A DNA stretch of 64,000 nucleotides from Diplosphaera chodatii (taxonomy: Eukaryota; Chlorophyta; Trebouxiophyceae; Prasiolales; Stichococcaceae): positions 1,364,001 to 1,428,000 of the forward strand of contig JAALGY010000042.1 in NCBI GenBank assembly GCA_032358165.1. The letters run 5' to 3'. The notes under the pieces are model-generated. The model was given only the letters and a program-made list of their open reading frames with translations. It was not told where the DNA came from and made no database searches. Position 1 is the first letter of the stretch. Every line of letters begins with the position of its first letter. Below are positions 10,901 through 22,389 of the stretch, piece after piece. The translations under genes and the position numbers were made by a program.

Positions 10901-13900
10901 CAACTTGCTGCCAGGAAGACCTGGGGCTATGCAGAAGCCGTCTTTTACAGATGCCCATACGCATGCATGGGTGCCAATGTACACTCCTTGCAACATGCCT
11001 GGCAGCGGGCAGCCTGCACACACCTGCGCTGCCGCCTCAGCACCCTCAGCAACAACCCGTCCAGTAAGAAAGGCAAAGTTGTTGCAATTTTTGTACAGAC
11101 AAAAATACAATAAGACAGAACTTTTATGGCACCCCACTCCGTGGCTGCAGTTGGCGGCAAGGGCGTCAAGGAGAAGGATGGCGTCGCGGTGGCGGCGGCC
11201 GCTGAGGAGGAGGCAGACACATACTACGACGCGCTGAAGGTACCACTGGAGTCCTACGGACCGAGCCCCATGGACAGAGTGTCACACTGTGTGTTACACC
11301 TGTCTCGTGACTTCACAGCAGCTGCTGCCATATGCTGGGCGGGCACTGCTCATCCGCCTCGGCAGTTGCGCTACGTAGCAGAAAGGTATATGGTAGTGAA
11401 GAAGTGGAGTCCTGCAAACCCCACCATGTTGCTATCGCAGGCCGAGATGGGTGGGCGGGCAGCCAGGACGCGCGCGGCGCTGGACGCGTTGGACCCGGGG
11501 CAGCGCCTCGCAATGGAAGGCCACCGGCCGGGGGCCTACCTGCGCCTCCGCTTCTCAGGTGCCTCCCAATAATCCGAGGACACTGGGCGACCCTCCCATG
11601 TGTCGTGCAGTTGCTGAGTGTGACTGGTTGCCGGCTGTCCCGAGCAGCCTGTGCGGAGGTATGTTTCAGTCCATGGCGGCGTACAACCCTGCGCTCTTTG
11701 ACTGCATAGCCTCCAGGGCATGCACCCTGCCACAGGCCTCGTGCTAGACTGAGAGACCTGACGCCAAGTCTGCCGCTGAGCGCAGATACTGAGATCCAGC
11801 ATTGCACCACGTTGGGATGCTCAAGTCAAGCCTGAACGCGCCCGCAGGCATGCCGGCGGAGCTGGTGACGCACTTCGACCCGCGCACGCCGCTGCTGGCG
11901 GGGGCGGTGGCGGCGGCGGAGGCGGGCACCGGCTTCCTGCAGCTGCGGCTCAAGCGGCACCGCTGGTTCCCCAAGACCCTGAAGACGCGCGACCCGCTGA
12001 TCTTTTCGATCGGTGCGGCGCTGACCGGTTCCCGTTTGCCTTATACCCTTGCCTGATCTGGGCACACGCTGCGTTTCCGAACAACAGCCGATGGCAGGCG
12101 CAGTCACGCGTTGCTGGCAGGTGCGACAGCTGTGGTTTCTGTCATAGTGTTGTGGTGCGAGCTGCACGTCCAGGCCTCTGAACGTGACGAGTCGCTGCTG
12201 CAGGGTGGCGCCGGTTCCAGGCGGTGCCGGTGTACGCGACGGAGGATGCCAACGGGCGGCTGCGCGCGCTCAAGTACACCCCGGAGCACATGCACTGCTC
12301 CGCGCTCGTGTGGGGCGCCCTCGCGCCGCCCAACACCGGTGGGTGGAGATGCTAGGCTCCACTGTAAAATGTTGGAAGCACACCCCGGAGCATCAGCACT
12401 GCTCCGTGCTGGTGTGGATTGCTCTCGAGCTGCCGGAAACACCGTAGTGAAGCAGGTCCAGCCCACTGCTCTGTTCTACAGCCAGTCCTTCCGCATACCA
12501 TCCCACATGCTCGCAACCTCGAGTGCACAGCCATGCAAGCCACGCTGCTGCCTGTTGTAAGCTTCAGTCAGTCACCTGAATGTATTACCAGAGGCCGATA
12601 TCTGTCGACCCTGACACCGGAAACTTATCGCGCGCAGGCATGCTGGCGGTGCAGAAGGCGGGCGCCGGGCAGGCGGGGTGGCGCGTCAGCGCCACGGGGG
12701 TGGTCACCGGCATAGAGGCGGCGCCCGCGGTCGTCAAGAAGCTCAAGCTCGTGGGGCACCCCTTCAAGGTGCGTGTCTGTGTCGAGTGGGTGTGCGGGAT
12801 GCTCCATGCTCAAGCCATGCAGGCTGCAGGTTTCAGACTTGCTGTGCGCCAACGTCCTGGGCAGGCACCCTGGCTGCAGGGCAACAGCTGCACGTTCTGT
12901 GCAGTGCGAAATTCGCTGCAACCTGTGACCAGACCAGAGATCCGTATGGCCAGCCTGCTGCGCCCGGTGTCCGCTGTGACTGCGCAGCACCCTTCCGCCT
13001 GCAGATTGCGCGGCACACGGCGTTTGTCGGCGACATGTTCAACTCGGGGCTGGAGGTCGCCAAGTTCGAGGGCGCCTCCATCCGCACCGTCTCCGGCATC
13101 CGGGGCACCATCAAAAAGGTATCCCAATATCTCCGCAACACTGAACAGCAGCCACGTTGGCTCCTCACAGCAGGTCGCGCACGGCTTGCTTGTACCATCC
13201 GGTGGCAGCTGGACACAAACGTCTGCTGTGGAGGCAGGGTGCAACCGTGCCACCCTGCGGTGCAGGCGCTGCGGCCGGGGGTGCACGGCAGCAAGGACGG
13301 CGCCTTCCGCGCCACCTTCGAGGACAAGCCGCTGCTGAGCGACACGGTAGGCAAGCTTTGCGCATGCCACTAGGGTCCTGCCCGTGGCAGACCCGTCAGC
13401 AAGCCTCTGGTCCACAGGGCTGCGGGGTGCGCTGGCTGTCATCAGCGGGCAGCAGTTTTGCAGTGCACTCCGAGTTGCCTGGTGTCGGGGGGCAGCTCGT
13501 CAGGCTGTGCTGCCTGCTGCAGGTGTTCCTGCGCGCGTGGGTGGCGGTGGACCTGCCGCGGCTGTACAACCCGGTCACCAACCTGCTGGCGCCCGCGCCG
13601 GCGGCCCCCGACTTCCCGCGCGCCCGCAAGCAGCAGGAGGTATGGTATGGTTAAAGTGTGCCAGCAGCAGCATCATGTCAAATCCACAGGTTGCCGCAGG
13701 AGACGACACATGCACCCACACACAACCCCAGCATCCCTTCCGATCGGGGCGAGCGCAGCCTGTCGCTGCCCACACCCTGCTCGGCTGCCGGCGCGTCCCG
13801 AGCTGGTGTGTTTGTGCAGGCGGATGCGGATGAGAACGCCAACCTGGTCCCGCTGGGCGCCCGGCAGCCGGCTGCGGCGCCTGCAGCTGCCGATGCTGCC

Positions 13901-15770
13901 GCAGGTGCGCTTGGAGCAGCGCCTCTCGCACCACACAGGCATTGGCAGGGCGCGTGGCGTGCTGAAGCGCCATGTTCAGTCATCCTGGGCAGCGCTCATT
14001 CCCAATGTTTGCAGGCATTTGCCATGGATCACAGCAGCCAAAACCCAACATCCTGGAACCATCATTCATCTTCACCCCTGCGCCGCAGCCGTCATGCCGC
14101 ATGGACCCGAGTTTGAGGCGGCGGACGAGTTCGACGGCGCGCGGCCGGGCTACGTGTTTGGCACGGGGCGCCGGGGCACGGGCTACTACAGGGAGGCCGC
14201 GGCGCCGGCGGCGGCTGGGGGTGCGGCAGCAGCACCCGCCCCCGCTGCAGCAGCAGGTGGGCAGCGTGAATCGGTCGCGTGATACACATGTGCAAATGCT
14301 GGCTCGGTCCCTGGCAAAGTGAAGTGCAGCTGGGCACAAATGCAGCAACCATTCAGCACCTGTGTTGCTTGGGAGAGGGCGTGTGTCTGTAACATGCCCC
14401 ACTCCTATGTGGCGCAGCAGCCGGCTGCACGGTTGCTGCAAGCTGGTTGACGATCCAGCTGCTGCCTGCTGGCAACTGCTTTGCACGGTTGCCCAGGCTA
14501 CAGCTACAGTGTGGACACCTTGCAGCAACTTTTGCGGCGCTGGTTCCTCCTCTAGCTACAGCGTGAACCGCGAGTCACAACAGCATGCGCGTAGCGAAGG
14601 GGTTGCTCCAGAGCCTGTTTCACTAGCAGGACTACTTCACACCAAGAGCGGGGAGCTCATGCTGCCCTCACGTCGGCGCTTTCCAAGACGACTGGCAAAA
14701 TGTCCCACCCCGAACCCCAACCCCCTGCAGGCGGGGCGGCGGGGACCCTGGATGCCCCCGGCTGGGCGGGGATGCGCACGGTAGCGGACCTGCGGCGGGC
14801 GCTGGGGGTGGGCGCCCCGCGGGACCGGGACTCGCTGTACGCGCCCATCGAGCGCGCGCCGCGGCAGTTCAACCCCCTGCGCATCCCCAAGAAGCTGCAG
14901 GTGCGCGCGCCTGCAGCCTGCACACACATCACTGTGCCCTGCGGCCGGCCATAGGGGGGATGACCTGGTGCCCAGGCTCTGCTGCTGCTTGCATGCTGGA
15001 GCGCTGGTGTGCAGCGTCCGCCATGTGCTCATGTGTCCCAGCAGGCGCCGCGCATTGCAGAGCTTGCTCCACTGCTCCAGCAAATGTCAAACTCGAATTC
15101 AGTCGCCGAGCAGTTGCGCGTGCACTACGCAACCGAGTTTACTGCCAGTTCACGCTGCCGTGGGTGCCCACACGGTCTGCTGTGTGTCATTCTCGTGGAT
15201 CATTCAAGTGATGGTTTCTGCACCGCAGGAGGCGCTGCCGTACAAGTCCAAGCCCAAGGTGCCGGCCAAGGTGAAGCGCAAGGGCTACCTGGCCAGCCGC
15301 GCGGTGGTGATGGACCCGGCCGAGAAGAAGGCCGCGGCGCTGTACGCCAGCCTGTCCGCCATCCGCAACGAGAAGGCGGTCAAGCGCCGCGAGCAGCAGA
15401 CGCGGCGCCGGGGGGTGAGGCTATTTACACCGCATTCTCGCAGCGCCAGTATGCAGCTGCTGCTGTGTCCTGTTCACTAGAGGCAGGCTGCAGGTCACAT
15501 CCCCTGACACACCAGCATCCCCAGCAACCTTCGCAAGACTCTGGATGCAGCTGATTAAGTGGCGGTGGAGAGGCTGTAGCAAGGACTGATGCCATGGGAT
15601 CGAGCATGCCTGACACATATGTCCATCCCTGGCAACAGGAGCGGGTGAAGAGGGTGGCGGCGGAGGAGGCGTGGCGCGCGGGGCACAACAGGGAGGAGCG
15701 CAAGAAGCGGTATGTGGAGAGCGGGCAGGCGGAGAAGCGGGCCGCCAAGAAGGCGCGGCACGCGGAGTGA
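5000..15770 (+). CDS. BMS1: Ribosome biogenesis GTPase BMS1
   Basis: Nucleolar GTPase of the small-subunit processome; in yeast Bms1 acts with Rcl1 in 18S rRNA maturation. Exon blocks follow BMS1 end to end: basic start MPGPHKKKTKGARVKKRK (5000-5255); P-loop VLVHGPRGVGKST (5674-5804); VRGPITIVAGKRRRLTFVE (5975-6040); SMIDAAKYADLVLLLID (6304-6414); VMGVLTHLD and LKHRFWTEIY (6648-6768); GAKLFYLSGMRHGRYLKRE (6931-7061); 7346-7495; 7745-7906; 8045-8145; acidic exons 8313-8464, 8637-8713, 8930-9110; 9425-~9590; 9776-9974; FGDFEDVETG (10300-10395); 10633-10773; 11151-11239; 11441-11558; LRLKRHRWFPKTLKTRDP (11848-12012); RALKYTPEHMHCSALVWG (12204-12338); VVKKLKLVGHPFK (12638-12768); EVAKFEGASIRTVSGIRG (13005-13118); 13265-13346; 13523-13639; 13820-~14270; 14731-14900; 15229-15414; 15639-15770. 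The intron at 9111 starts GC. An extra glycine/alanine-rich segment at 13820-14270 carries an RPGYVF motif. Confidence 0.96.
9249..9266. repeat. CTG trinucleotide repeat in a BMS1 intron
   Basis: A run of about six CTG units in the intron between the acidic exon ending at 9110 and the exon starting at 9425. Confidence 0.8.
9948..10050 (+). repeat. Exon echo D: BMS1 exon end and donor copied into the intron
   Basis: Exon end 9948-9980 (EALRDRFVTG plus donor) resembles 10018-10050 (AALRGRFGTDD), about 25 of 33 bases matching. The copy lies 44 bases inside the intron and has lost the GT donor. It is the shortest and weakest of the seven echoes. Confidence 0.6.
12272..12449 (+). repeat. Exon echo E: BMS1 KYTPEHMHC exon end copied into the intron
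   Basis: Exon end 12272-12343 (KYTPEHMHCSALVWGAL) is repeated at 12376-12449 (KHTPEHQHCSVLVWIAL), about 80 percent identical by eye, in the same frame and closed by TAG just beyond. The real exon ends at the GT at 12339; the copy has no clear donor at the same place. Confidence 0.85.
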
Positions 15771-16503
15771 CGCTGCACGTCGGCAGGGCGCTGGCAGGCA
15801 GAGCTGAGCGGGGAGCGGGTTGTGGTGCGCAGCTCTGTGTGGGCCACTGGACTGAGGATCGCAACGCACCTCGTCAGCTTTGGGCTCTGCCGCAGCGCGT
15901 GAGGCTGCAAAACGTGCTGGGCATGCTGCTACACAGTCGCAACCTCTGTGCTGGCGAGCTGGATTGTAGCCGTTGCATAATGCTTGAAAAAATTACAAAC
16001 AGCAGGTTAATGCGTGGGCAGCACAAAAGCACCACCAGGGGCAGATAGTGCACATCACAACCAACAGCCGGCTGGCAGTCGCTGTGTGCGCAAGCAGCTG
16101 CCGGGTGCCCCCTCTGCAGCACAGCACATGCCATATGAGCAATAGCTGCGTGCAGTAGCCACCAATACAGAGACACTGATCGCCACCACAAGCCAGGCGA
16201 TACAGGCTCGCCGCCAGGTTCAGCTTGTACAAGTTAATTGGCACATCATAACAGTTCCTTCCTACCTTCGTTACGCAGCATGTGCATGGGCTGACCAAAT
16301 GCCAGCAGCAGTACAGCACGCGCAGCCTTTCTCAGCTGCCGTTGCCGTCGCTGCTGTTGCCCTTGCCGCTGCCACTGCTCTTGCTCGCCTGCAGCGCAAC
16401 GCCAGCACACATTGGGTGTCACAGGGTCAACGCGATAGCTTGCAAAAGCTATGGTGGCATGCTGTGATCACATGGCGCATCCGTGCCGCCACTGCCACGG
16501 CCA
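15771..16503. other. Intergenic, convergent 3' ends (BMS1 / DUF3082-like gene)
   Basis: No supported gene. It holds the 3' untranslated ends of two convergent genes. A mildly AT-rich stretch (TTGAAAAAATTACAAACAGC, near 15984-16003) is present; no poly(A) signal was assigned. Confidence 0.5.
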
Positions 16504-18289
16504 TCAGGCACTGAGTGACGCAGCAGCAGCAACCACCAGGTTTCCCACCTGCCGCTGCACCTCCTCAAAGGCGGCACGGATGTCGTAGAGGTTGTCGGTC
16601 AGCTTGATCTTGGGCAGGGCGGCGGGGTCCGCGGCTTTGGGGATGGCCGGCACCTGGTCCGCCGACTCCGGGAACAGCAGCAGCTGCACGGCCAGCGCGG
16701 ATAGCCCCACCGCGTTGGCGCCGAAGATGAAGGTCAGCAGGTACGCCAGGCCCTGCAGTGCAGGGTGGGGCAGCCAGCTCAGCAGCGGCTGCGCATTGAC
16801 TGGGGCGCTGGGCATTAGACAGCCGGCCCCACACAGCAGCGGCGTCATGGAAACAACCTACGCAGCACACATGGTGACGCTGTGCATGTGCTGCCTGGTC
16901 GCTGCAATGGCGCTGAGGACTGGGAGACAGTGCGGCCGGGCTGCGGCGCCGCATCCGCTGAAGTGAGTCATGCATGCAGCACCTGCACGGCCGTCTTCAC
17001 GCAGGTGGTGATGTTGCTGGCAGTGTAGTGGGAGCGGCAGACATGGAGAGTCGCAAACGGAACACTTGAAACACCGCTGCCACTGCCGAAGGCAGCGCGA
17101 GGACTGGGTTGTGGCCCGCACCTCCACGGCCGTCTTCACGGCGACGGTGATGTTGCTGGCGGTGTAGTTGGCCGGCAGCGGCCGCGCGTCGAAGTAGCCG
17201 CCCAGGCTGGTCGTCAGCGTCCACAGCACCGCGCACAGCGCCGCCGCCTGCGCCGCGCCGCTGCGGGCACAGGGTGCAGCTTGAGGGTTCAGCCTCAGCG
17301 GCGGGGCGTGGCAGCCAGCACTGGCGCAGACCCCTGGCTGAGCGCGCTGCCAAGTACGTCTGCTCGCTGGCTTTGTGCTCGGGGCTGTAATCATAAACAC
17401 ATGATGGGTCACAACTGCCAGACACGTTATGCCATGGCAGCACGTAGCTGTCAGGGGGACACAGGGCGGTGGCTCACTAGAAGGCGCCCCAGGGGGTAGC
17501 GCTGCCCTGCGGCTGCTGCTCCAGCTGCGGCGGCGGCGCTTCGGCGCCGTCCGGCTTGCCCGACACACGCTGCGCAGTGACGAACGCAGCAGACTGATCG
17601 GAACATCGCAGCCTGTGCGCCGATCAGCACCGGCAGGTGCCATCGCTGCCTGCTGCAGCACATACCTATCATAACAGTGGCTGTTCAGCACGGCGGCCCA
17701 GCGTGGAGTGAGGAGTCCCCAGGTGCACCACAACTCTGTGGGGAACCTGGAGACTCGTCACGCTACGCTGGGCTGCGGTTTACACCAGCACACCATCATA
17801 TCCAGGTTCCTGACCCACCTCCGACTTGGCGCGCGCAGCCCGCCGCCGCAGCAGCCGCACCGCAAAGATGCCCACCAGCACGACGTAGCCGACACCAAAG
17901 ACGGTCTTGAGGCTCTCCGAGCCGGCGGCATTGTCGTACGCCACGGCGTTGCCGGCTGGGTCTGCAAGCGCTGGAGGCGGGGCCAGGAGTGCGGTGAGGG
18001 CCGCTGCTGTCAGCACCTCGGTAAGCGCTGCTGAAGCTGATGACGGTCCGCTGCCTTTGAATGTGTTGCCGCTGCCATGTTCCATGCCCAGCTGCACGCC
18101 TGGGGCGCGGGCTGAGCGCACGACAGGCTCTGCTGTGCGTGTCCGTGAAGCAGCACATGCTGCCACTGATGGTGCTGGCGCTGTCCTGCGTGTCTGCGGA
18201 TGGCAGATCACCTGTATGCATGGAGAGCTCAGGCTGACCACGCGCCGGAAGCCCTTCGGTGCCGCAGAAGAGTGGTGCAAGGCATGCAT
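16504..18289 (-). CDS. Predicted chloroplast membrane protein, probably DUF3082-like
   Basis: Small plastid-type membrane protein; molecular function unknown. The likely N-terminal exon, about 18289-17810, contains an Arg/Ser/Ala-rich leader, a hydrophobic stretch ending in a cleavage-like LAPPPALADPAG, and a membrane span VGYVVLVGIFAVRLLRRR. A later exon ends at 17117 with LTTSLGGYFDARPLPANY and SNITVAVKTAVE. The last exon (16752-16504) gives GLAYLLTFIFGANAVGLSAL, then a hydrophilic tail to the TGA at 16504. The order span, NI..AV.T, GL..L..F..GANA..L resembles cyanobacterial and plant DUF3082 proteins, a match made from memory. The start is uncertain: in-frame ATGs also lie at 18475 and 18610, and an exon border near 18205 is possible. 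A duplicated exon lies in the last intron. Confidence 0.6.
16981..17179 (-). repeat. Exon echo F: duplicated exon end, still open with a GT donor
   Basis: Real exon end 17120-17179 (YTASNITVAVKTAVE, then GT) is repeated in the downstream intron at 16981-17040 (YTASNITTCVKTAVQ, then GT). The copy is about 85 percent identical, the same length and in the same phase, so it could splice to the last exon at 16752. A possible acceptor (CGGCAG) lies upstream of it near 17085. Confidence 0.85.
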
Positions 18290-18887
18290 GCTAAGACTAT
18301 ATCTGACCTGCTTTCCTCGTCCACACTCTTCGGGACGCTGCAGGCGCACGCGACTTCTGCTGCACTCAGAACTCCATGCTGCAGACCCACGCCACGTGCA
18401 CGCTGCTTGCTGGTTTGCCTGAGCTTGTGAATGGCTGCGCTGCCGCAGCGTGCATTGGCAACCACCACAAGTCATGCTTGGTGACTGTCTAGCTCTGGTG
18501 TCGACACTTTGTATTGAGGAAGCGTTGACGACTGCACGAGGATCAGGCCACGCAAGCGTGCGGAGACTGACAAAGTCGCACGCCTGTGCGACATCCTTGC
18601 TGGACGCCACCTCAGCAGGGAATCTGGAGATGCATCTGCTCTAACTGATCATGATCCTGCTGTGTCTTAGACATCCTCCTGCGGAACTCTGTGTGTTCGG
18701 ATCGTCACATCATCAGCGCGGTACTTTGTAACACAGTCCCGGATGCTGCGTGCGTTGTCACCTTGCAGCTTCAGACATACAGCGAGGGACGTCCCCGTTA
18801 CGTCACACATTCAAAGCATACCGAGGCTTGCGTAGTCCCTTGTATCAGCTCAGAAATACTGCAAATTGAATTCGACTCAAACTACAG
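18290..18887. other. Intergenic, divergent promoter region (DUF3082-like / SDR)
   Basis: No supported gene. The outer limits are soft, because the first exons of both flanking genes are uncertain. Confidence 0.45.
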
Positions 18888-21189
18888 ATGCCTCAGTGTG
18901 CGTATCCACCGGTTTACTTAGTGCAGACCGGACGTCTGCCGCGACAGCCTGGCAGTGCTTGTGTGGTGCCTGGCCACTACAGCGCGAGGATCAGCACATT
19001 TGGGCCACATGGTACCAGATGCAAACACATGCATTCGCATTCAGGACGCTGGCCAGCAGTCCACCGGCAGATCCGGGCGGGGACTGCGGCGGCGCCTGAT
19101 GTGCTGGCGCCGCAGCGGGCGCAGCAGCCACGTTTGCCGCTGGGCTTCTCGCTGGGGGCGTACCCCTCGCTGGCGGGCCGCAACATCCTAGTCACAGGTG
19201 TTGATCATTCGTGTCACGTGACATGGCAATGTATGGGGCCTGCGGCCTTGACATCATGCAGCCGGATGTGCCTGGATGCTGACACCAGCCTGATGCTGCG
19301 ACATTTGGATGCTTTGCTGTGCCCTAACGACAGGACTCCCTCCGTTGGCGTTGTAGGCAGCGGCCGTGGCATCGGCTTCCACACCGCCCGTCTGCTGGCA
19401 CGCATGGGGGCCACAGTGTACATCACAGACCTGTCGTCCGCCGCCGTCGCCGCTGCCGTTGCGAAACTCAGGGATGCGGAGACCGGGTGCGCTGCAGCAT
19501 TCCTGACTTGTGATCCGCTTTTGAGGCATTACCAATCAGGGGGAAGCCGGGTGCTGGCATGCCAGGGTGCTTGGTACACTGACAAGGGGCATTGGTATTT
19601 GCAGGGGGCAGGTCAGGGCGGCGCCGGCCATGGACCTGGCCGACCTGCAATCAGTTGCAGCATTTGCAGAAAGATTCGGGCGGCAGCTGGGCGGTGCACC
19701 GCTGCACGCTCTGGTGAACAACGCCGGCGCGAACTTCATGGGGCGGCGGCCGTGGCACACCGCGGCCGGCGTCGCCGGCATACCACAGGTAGAAACAAAA
19801 TGCATCTGCCCCTGACTGACTGCTGCACGATGCGGAGTGGCCTCTGTAGTGGCGCTGCTCTGTGCTACGGGGTGGGTGACACGTCTGTTGTACAGTCCGG
19901 GCAGTTCTGGTGGACGTACGCATGGCACGACTCAGTTCTGTGGCTGGCGGTGCTCTGGCAGGTGAATGTGCTGGGTCCGTTCGCCCTGACGCAGCGGCTG
20001 CAGCCGCTTCTGCGGGCTGCGGGGTTGGCGCGCGTCGTCAATGTGGCTTCGGTGATGCATCGCAAAGCAGCACTGCCCGCGGACCTCGACATCTTTTTCA
20101 AGTGAACTCCTGTTGATCATAGACGGCTGCCCCACTGCCCCACTTTGGACACTCTTGCATCGGGACTGCCACTGCCGGAGCGCCAGTGCAGGTGGCAGCA
20201 TCTGGTAAGCAGCCTCACGCACTACACGAGCAGCTGCGTGTCACTACACACGCAACTGCAGGGCCAGTTGTTGATGCGTGACACCAGCATCGCATCACAT
20301 CTGCAGGGACTGGTGGGAGGGTGGCAGCTACCGCAACTGCAAGCTCGCAGCGGTGCTGCTGACGGCGGAGGTGCAGCGGCGCTGGCAGCCGGACGGCGTG
20401 GTAAGAGTCCCCACTCCTCTCCTCCACATGCAGCAACATCAGGCCGGCTTGCAGAGTGCATATGGTAGAACTGCTTTTAGACTGCACCATGTTGATCACG
20501 AGCTGAGGTCAGAAAGCACATTGCAGACTGTGATGGCCGTGGACCCCGGGGGGGTGCACAGTGCTATTTGGGACGCATCCAAGACCCTGGGGCGGCCGCC
20601 AGGCAGCTGGGCACTGGCGGCGGTGTTCTCACCTCCCTGGGACGCCGCTGCCAGCTCAGTGCACGCCGTCGCAACCGCTGACCCGCTGCCAGCTTGGTGG
20701 GTTGCCTGGCCAGCTGTCACATGTGCAAGAGCGTCATCATAGTGGAGCGATAGTACATCCTGATAAGTCTTCAAGCATTCCAAGCGCGATGCCCAGAGCT
20801 GGTGGTAGTGTAGGTCAGGGGGTACAGCTGCAGTCGACTGGCGCTGTCCGCAGGTACTATGCCAGGGGCCTGTTTGCGGCGGAGGCTCTGACGGCTGCCT
20901 CAGGGGGCGTTGCCGCCGCGGCGTCAGCGCCGCTGCCGCTGCTGGACTGGCCGCTGCGCCACCTCAGCGGCGGCAGCATGTGCTCAGGTGAGCCGTTGCC
21001 CCACCGTCAGATCGAATCGTAGCCTACGACAACCAACGTCTGTGCCTGGCCTGCTGGTTGCCGACCTCCGGTTGAAGCCATTGCGACGTTGCAGGCATTG
21101 CCGCCGTTCCCGCGGCACCGGCTGCACAGGACGCCGCCGTGGCGGCCGCGCTGTGGGACGCCTGCATGCAGCGAGCGGGCCTGACATGA
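18888..21189 (+). CDS. Short-chain dehydrogenase/reductase (SDR)
   Basis: NAD(P)-dependent oxidoreductase of the classical/extended SDR superfamily; substrate unknown. The first exon ends at 19197 with SLAGRNILVTG and joins across a TAG acceptor at 19355-19356 to GSGRGIGFHTARLLARMG, forming the glycine-rich TGxxxGIG cofactor loop. An exon from about 19609 gives MDLADLQSVAAFAERFG and LHALVNNAGANFMG (NNAG motif). The exon from about 19962 gives VNVLGPFALTQRLQPLL and ARVVNVASVMHRK (catalytic Ser in NVAS). The next exon, from about 20308, carries GGSYRNCKLAAVLLTAEV, the YxxxK pair. Later exons give VMAVDPGGVHSAIW (from 20529), YYARGLFAAEALTAA (from about 20853), and the end GIAAVPAAPAAQDAAVAAAL to the TGA at 21187-21189. 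The start codon is uncertain; 18888 is the first ATG open into the first exon. The layout resembles DHRS or retinol-dehydrogenase-like SDRs. Confidence 0.85.
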
Positions 21190-22389
21190 GCGGCGTATTG
21201 CCACGCAGTCTTGAGAGGTCACCTGCACCTGGGTGCTGAGGATGCTGCAGGTGGGCATGCCAGTGGAGCATCCTATCAAAGGTACGTAGGCGCCTTTAGA
21301 GTTGCCACATCCATTGCACATGCTTGCGCATCTGCTGTCCATCTGCTGTACGCCAGGAAAACCTGAGCTGCCAGCAACACTTGCTCCTGATGCACTTGCA
21401 GACCGGCAGCCAGCGGTTCATTTGCGGGGGTCAGCAAGCACCTGGCCCACCAAAATGGCAGTCGGTCGATGATGGCGCTGCAGCCAATAGCGCAGATACA
21501 GCCAGTCGGCAGGGGCTGCTCATGGGTCCTGATTATACCCCGTAGTACAACGTCCGGTAATATAGCTGCGGCAATCACGCAAACTGCCATGACGACATTG
21601 TACAACTTGTGGCGTCCCGCCACCGACAAGGCCTTTCTAGGTGACATACAGTCACATGTTGAGATGGGGCTGCGAAGCCCAGACCCTTGAGATGGTTTGA
21701 TTGTCATGTTGGATGGCTGATAGGCAGTTGCCAGTGGTACGTGTTCAAGGTGGTCAGTGGCATTTCGCTGCCCAGCCGGCTGTGAGCGAGCAGGCAACAA
21801 CCTGGAAGCAGATTGTACTGCAGATCTGTCCTTGCTCCATGCTGGTTTGCTGGACATCGGCGTCTATGCTTGCCACTTCCCAAGCGCTCCCCTGACGCAC
21901 ATCTGTGTCCTGTCGACCTTCGTACCAGGCGTGCGGCTGACACAATTGCATAGGGTTGTAGGTCGCCAGACCCATTGCAGGGCTGCAGCACCGCTGCCAC
22001 TGGTGTGACAGCGTTGTGTCGCCAGTTAGCCTTGGCGACACTGCATTTCGGCGTCAGCGATCATCTAGCAGCTTCATTGCTCAGCTGAACTCCGCAGTGT
22101 GGCATCCTGCACCAGGTTGCGCCCCGGTCGAAGGGACTGCAACTTCAACACAGCATTGCTGGATCGCTGCCAGGTCGCACGGAGGTTTCCGCGCGGTAAC
22201 TTGACAGCATACAGGGTAGCACCATATAGGCAGTGTCAGTCAGCAAGCCCAGCGCAGGGTGGGCGCGCTGTGGCAGCATGCCGGCGACATGACGGCGAGT
22301 GTAGCAAGCGGCAGCAGCAGGGGCGGCAGCAGCCGAGGCAGCCGGGGGTTTGACGCCTTGGCGGGCGCGGCGCAACTGCGAGAGGCGCC
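21190..22389. other. Intergenic region between SDR and J-protein genes
   Basis: About 1.2 kb with no supported coding exon on either strand. It holds the SDR 3' end and the J-protein promoter. No repeat or RNA gene recognised. Confidence 0.5.

Noticed and set aside
12376..12449. A real additional BMS1 exon
   Set aside because: No clear donor at its end, an in-frame stop just after, and BMS1 proteins have a single KYTPEHMHC block. Kept as an echo instead.
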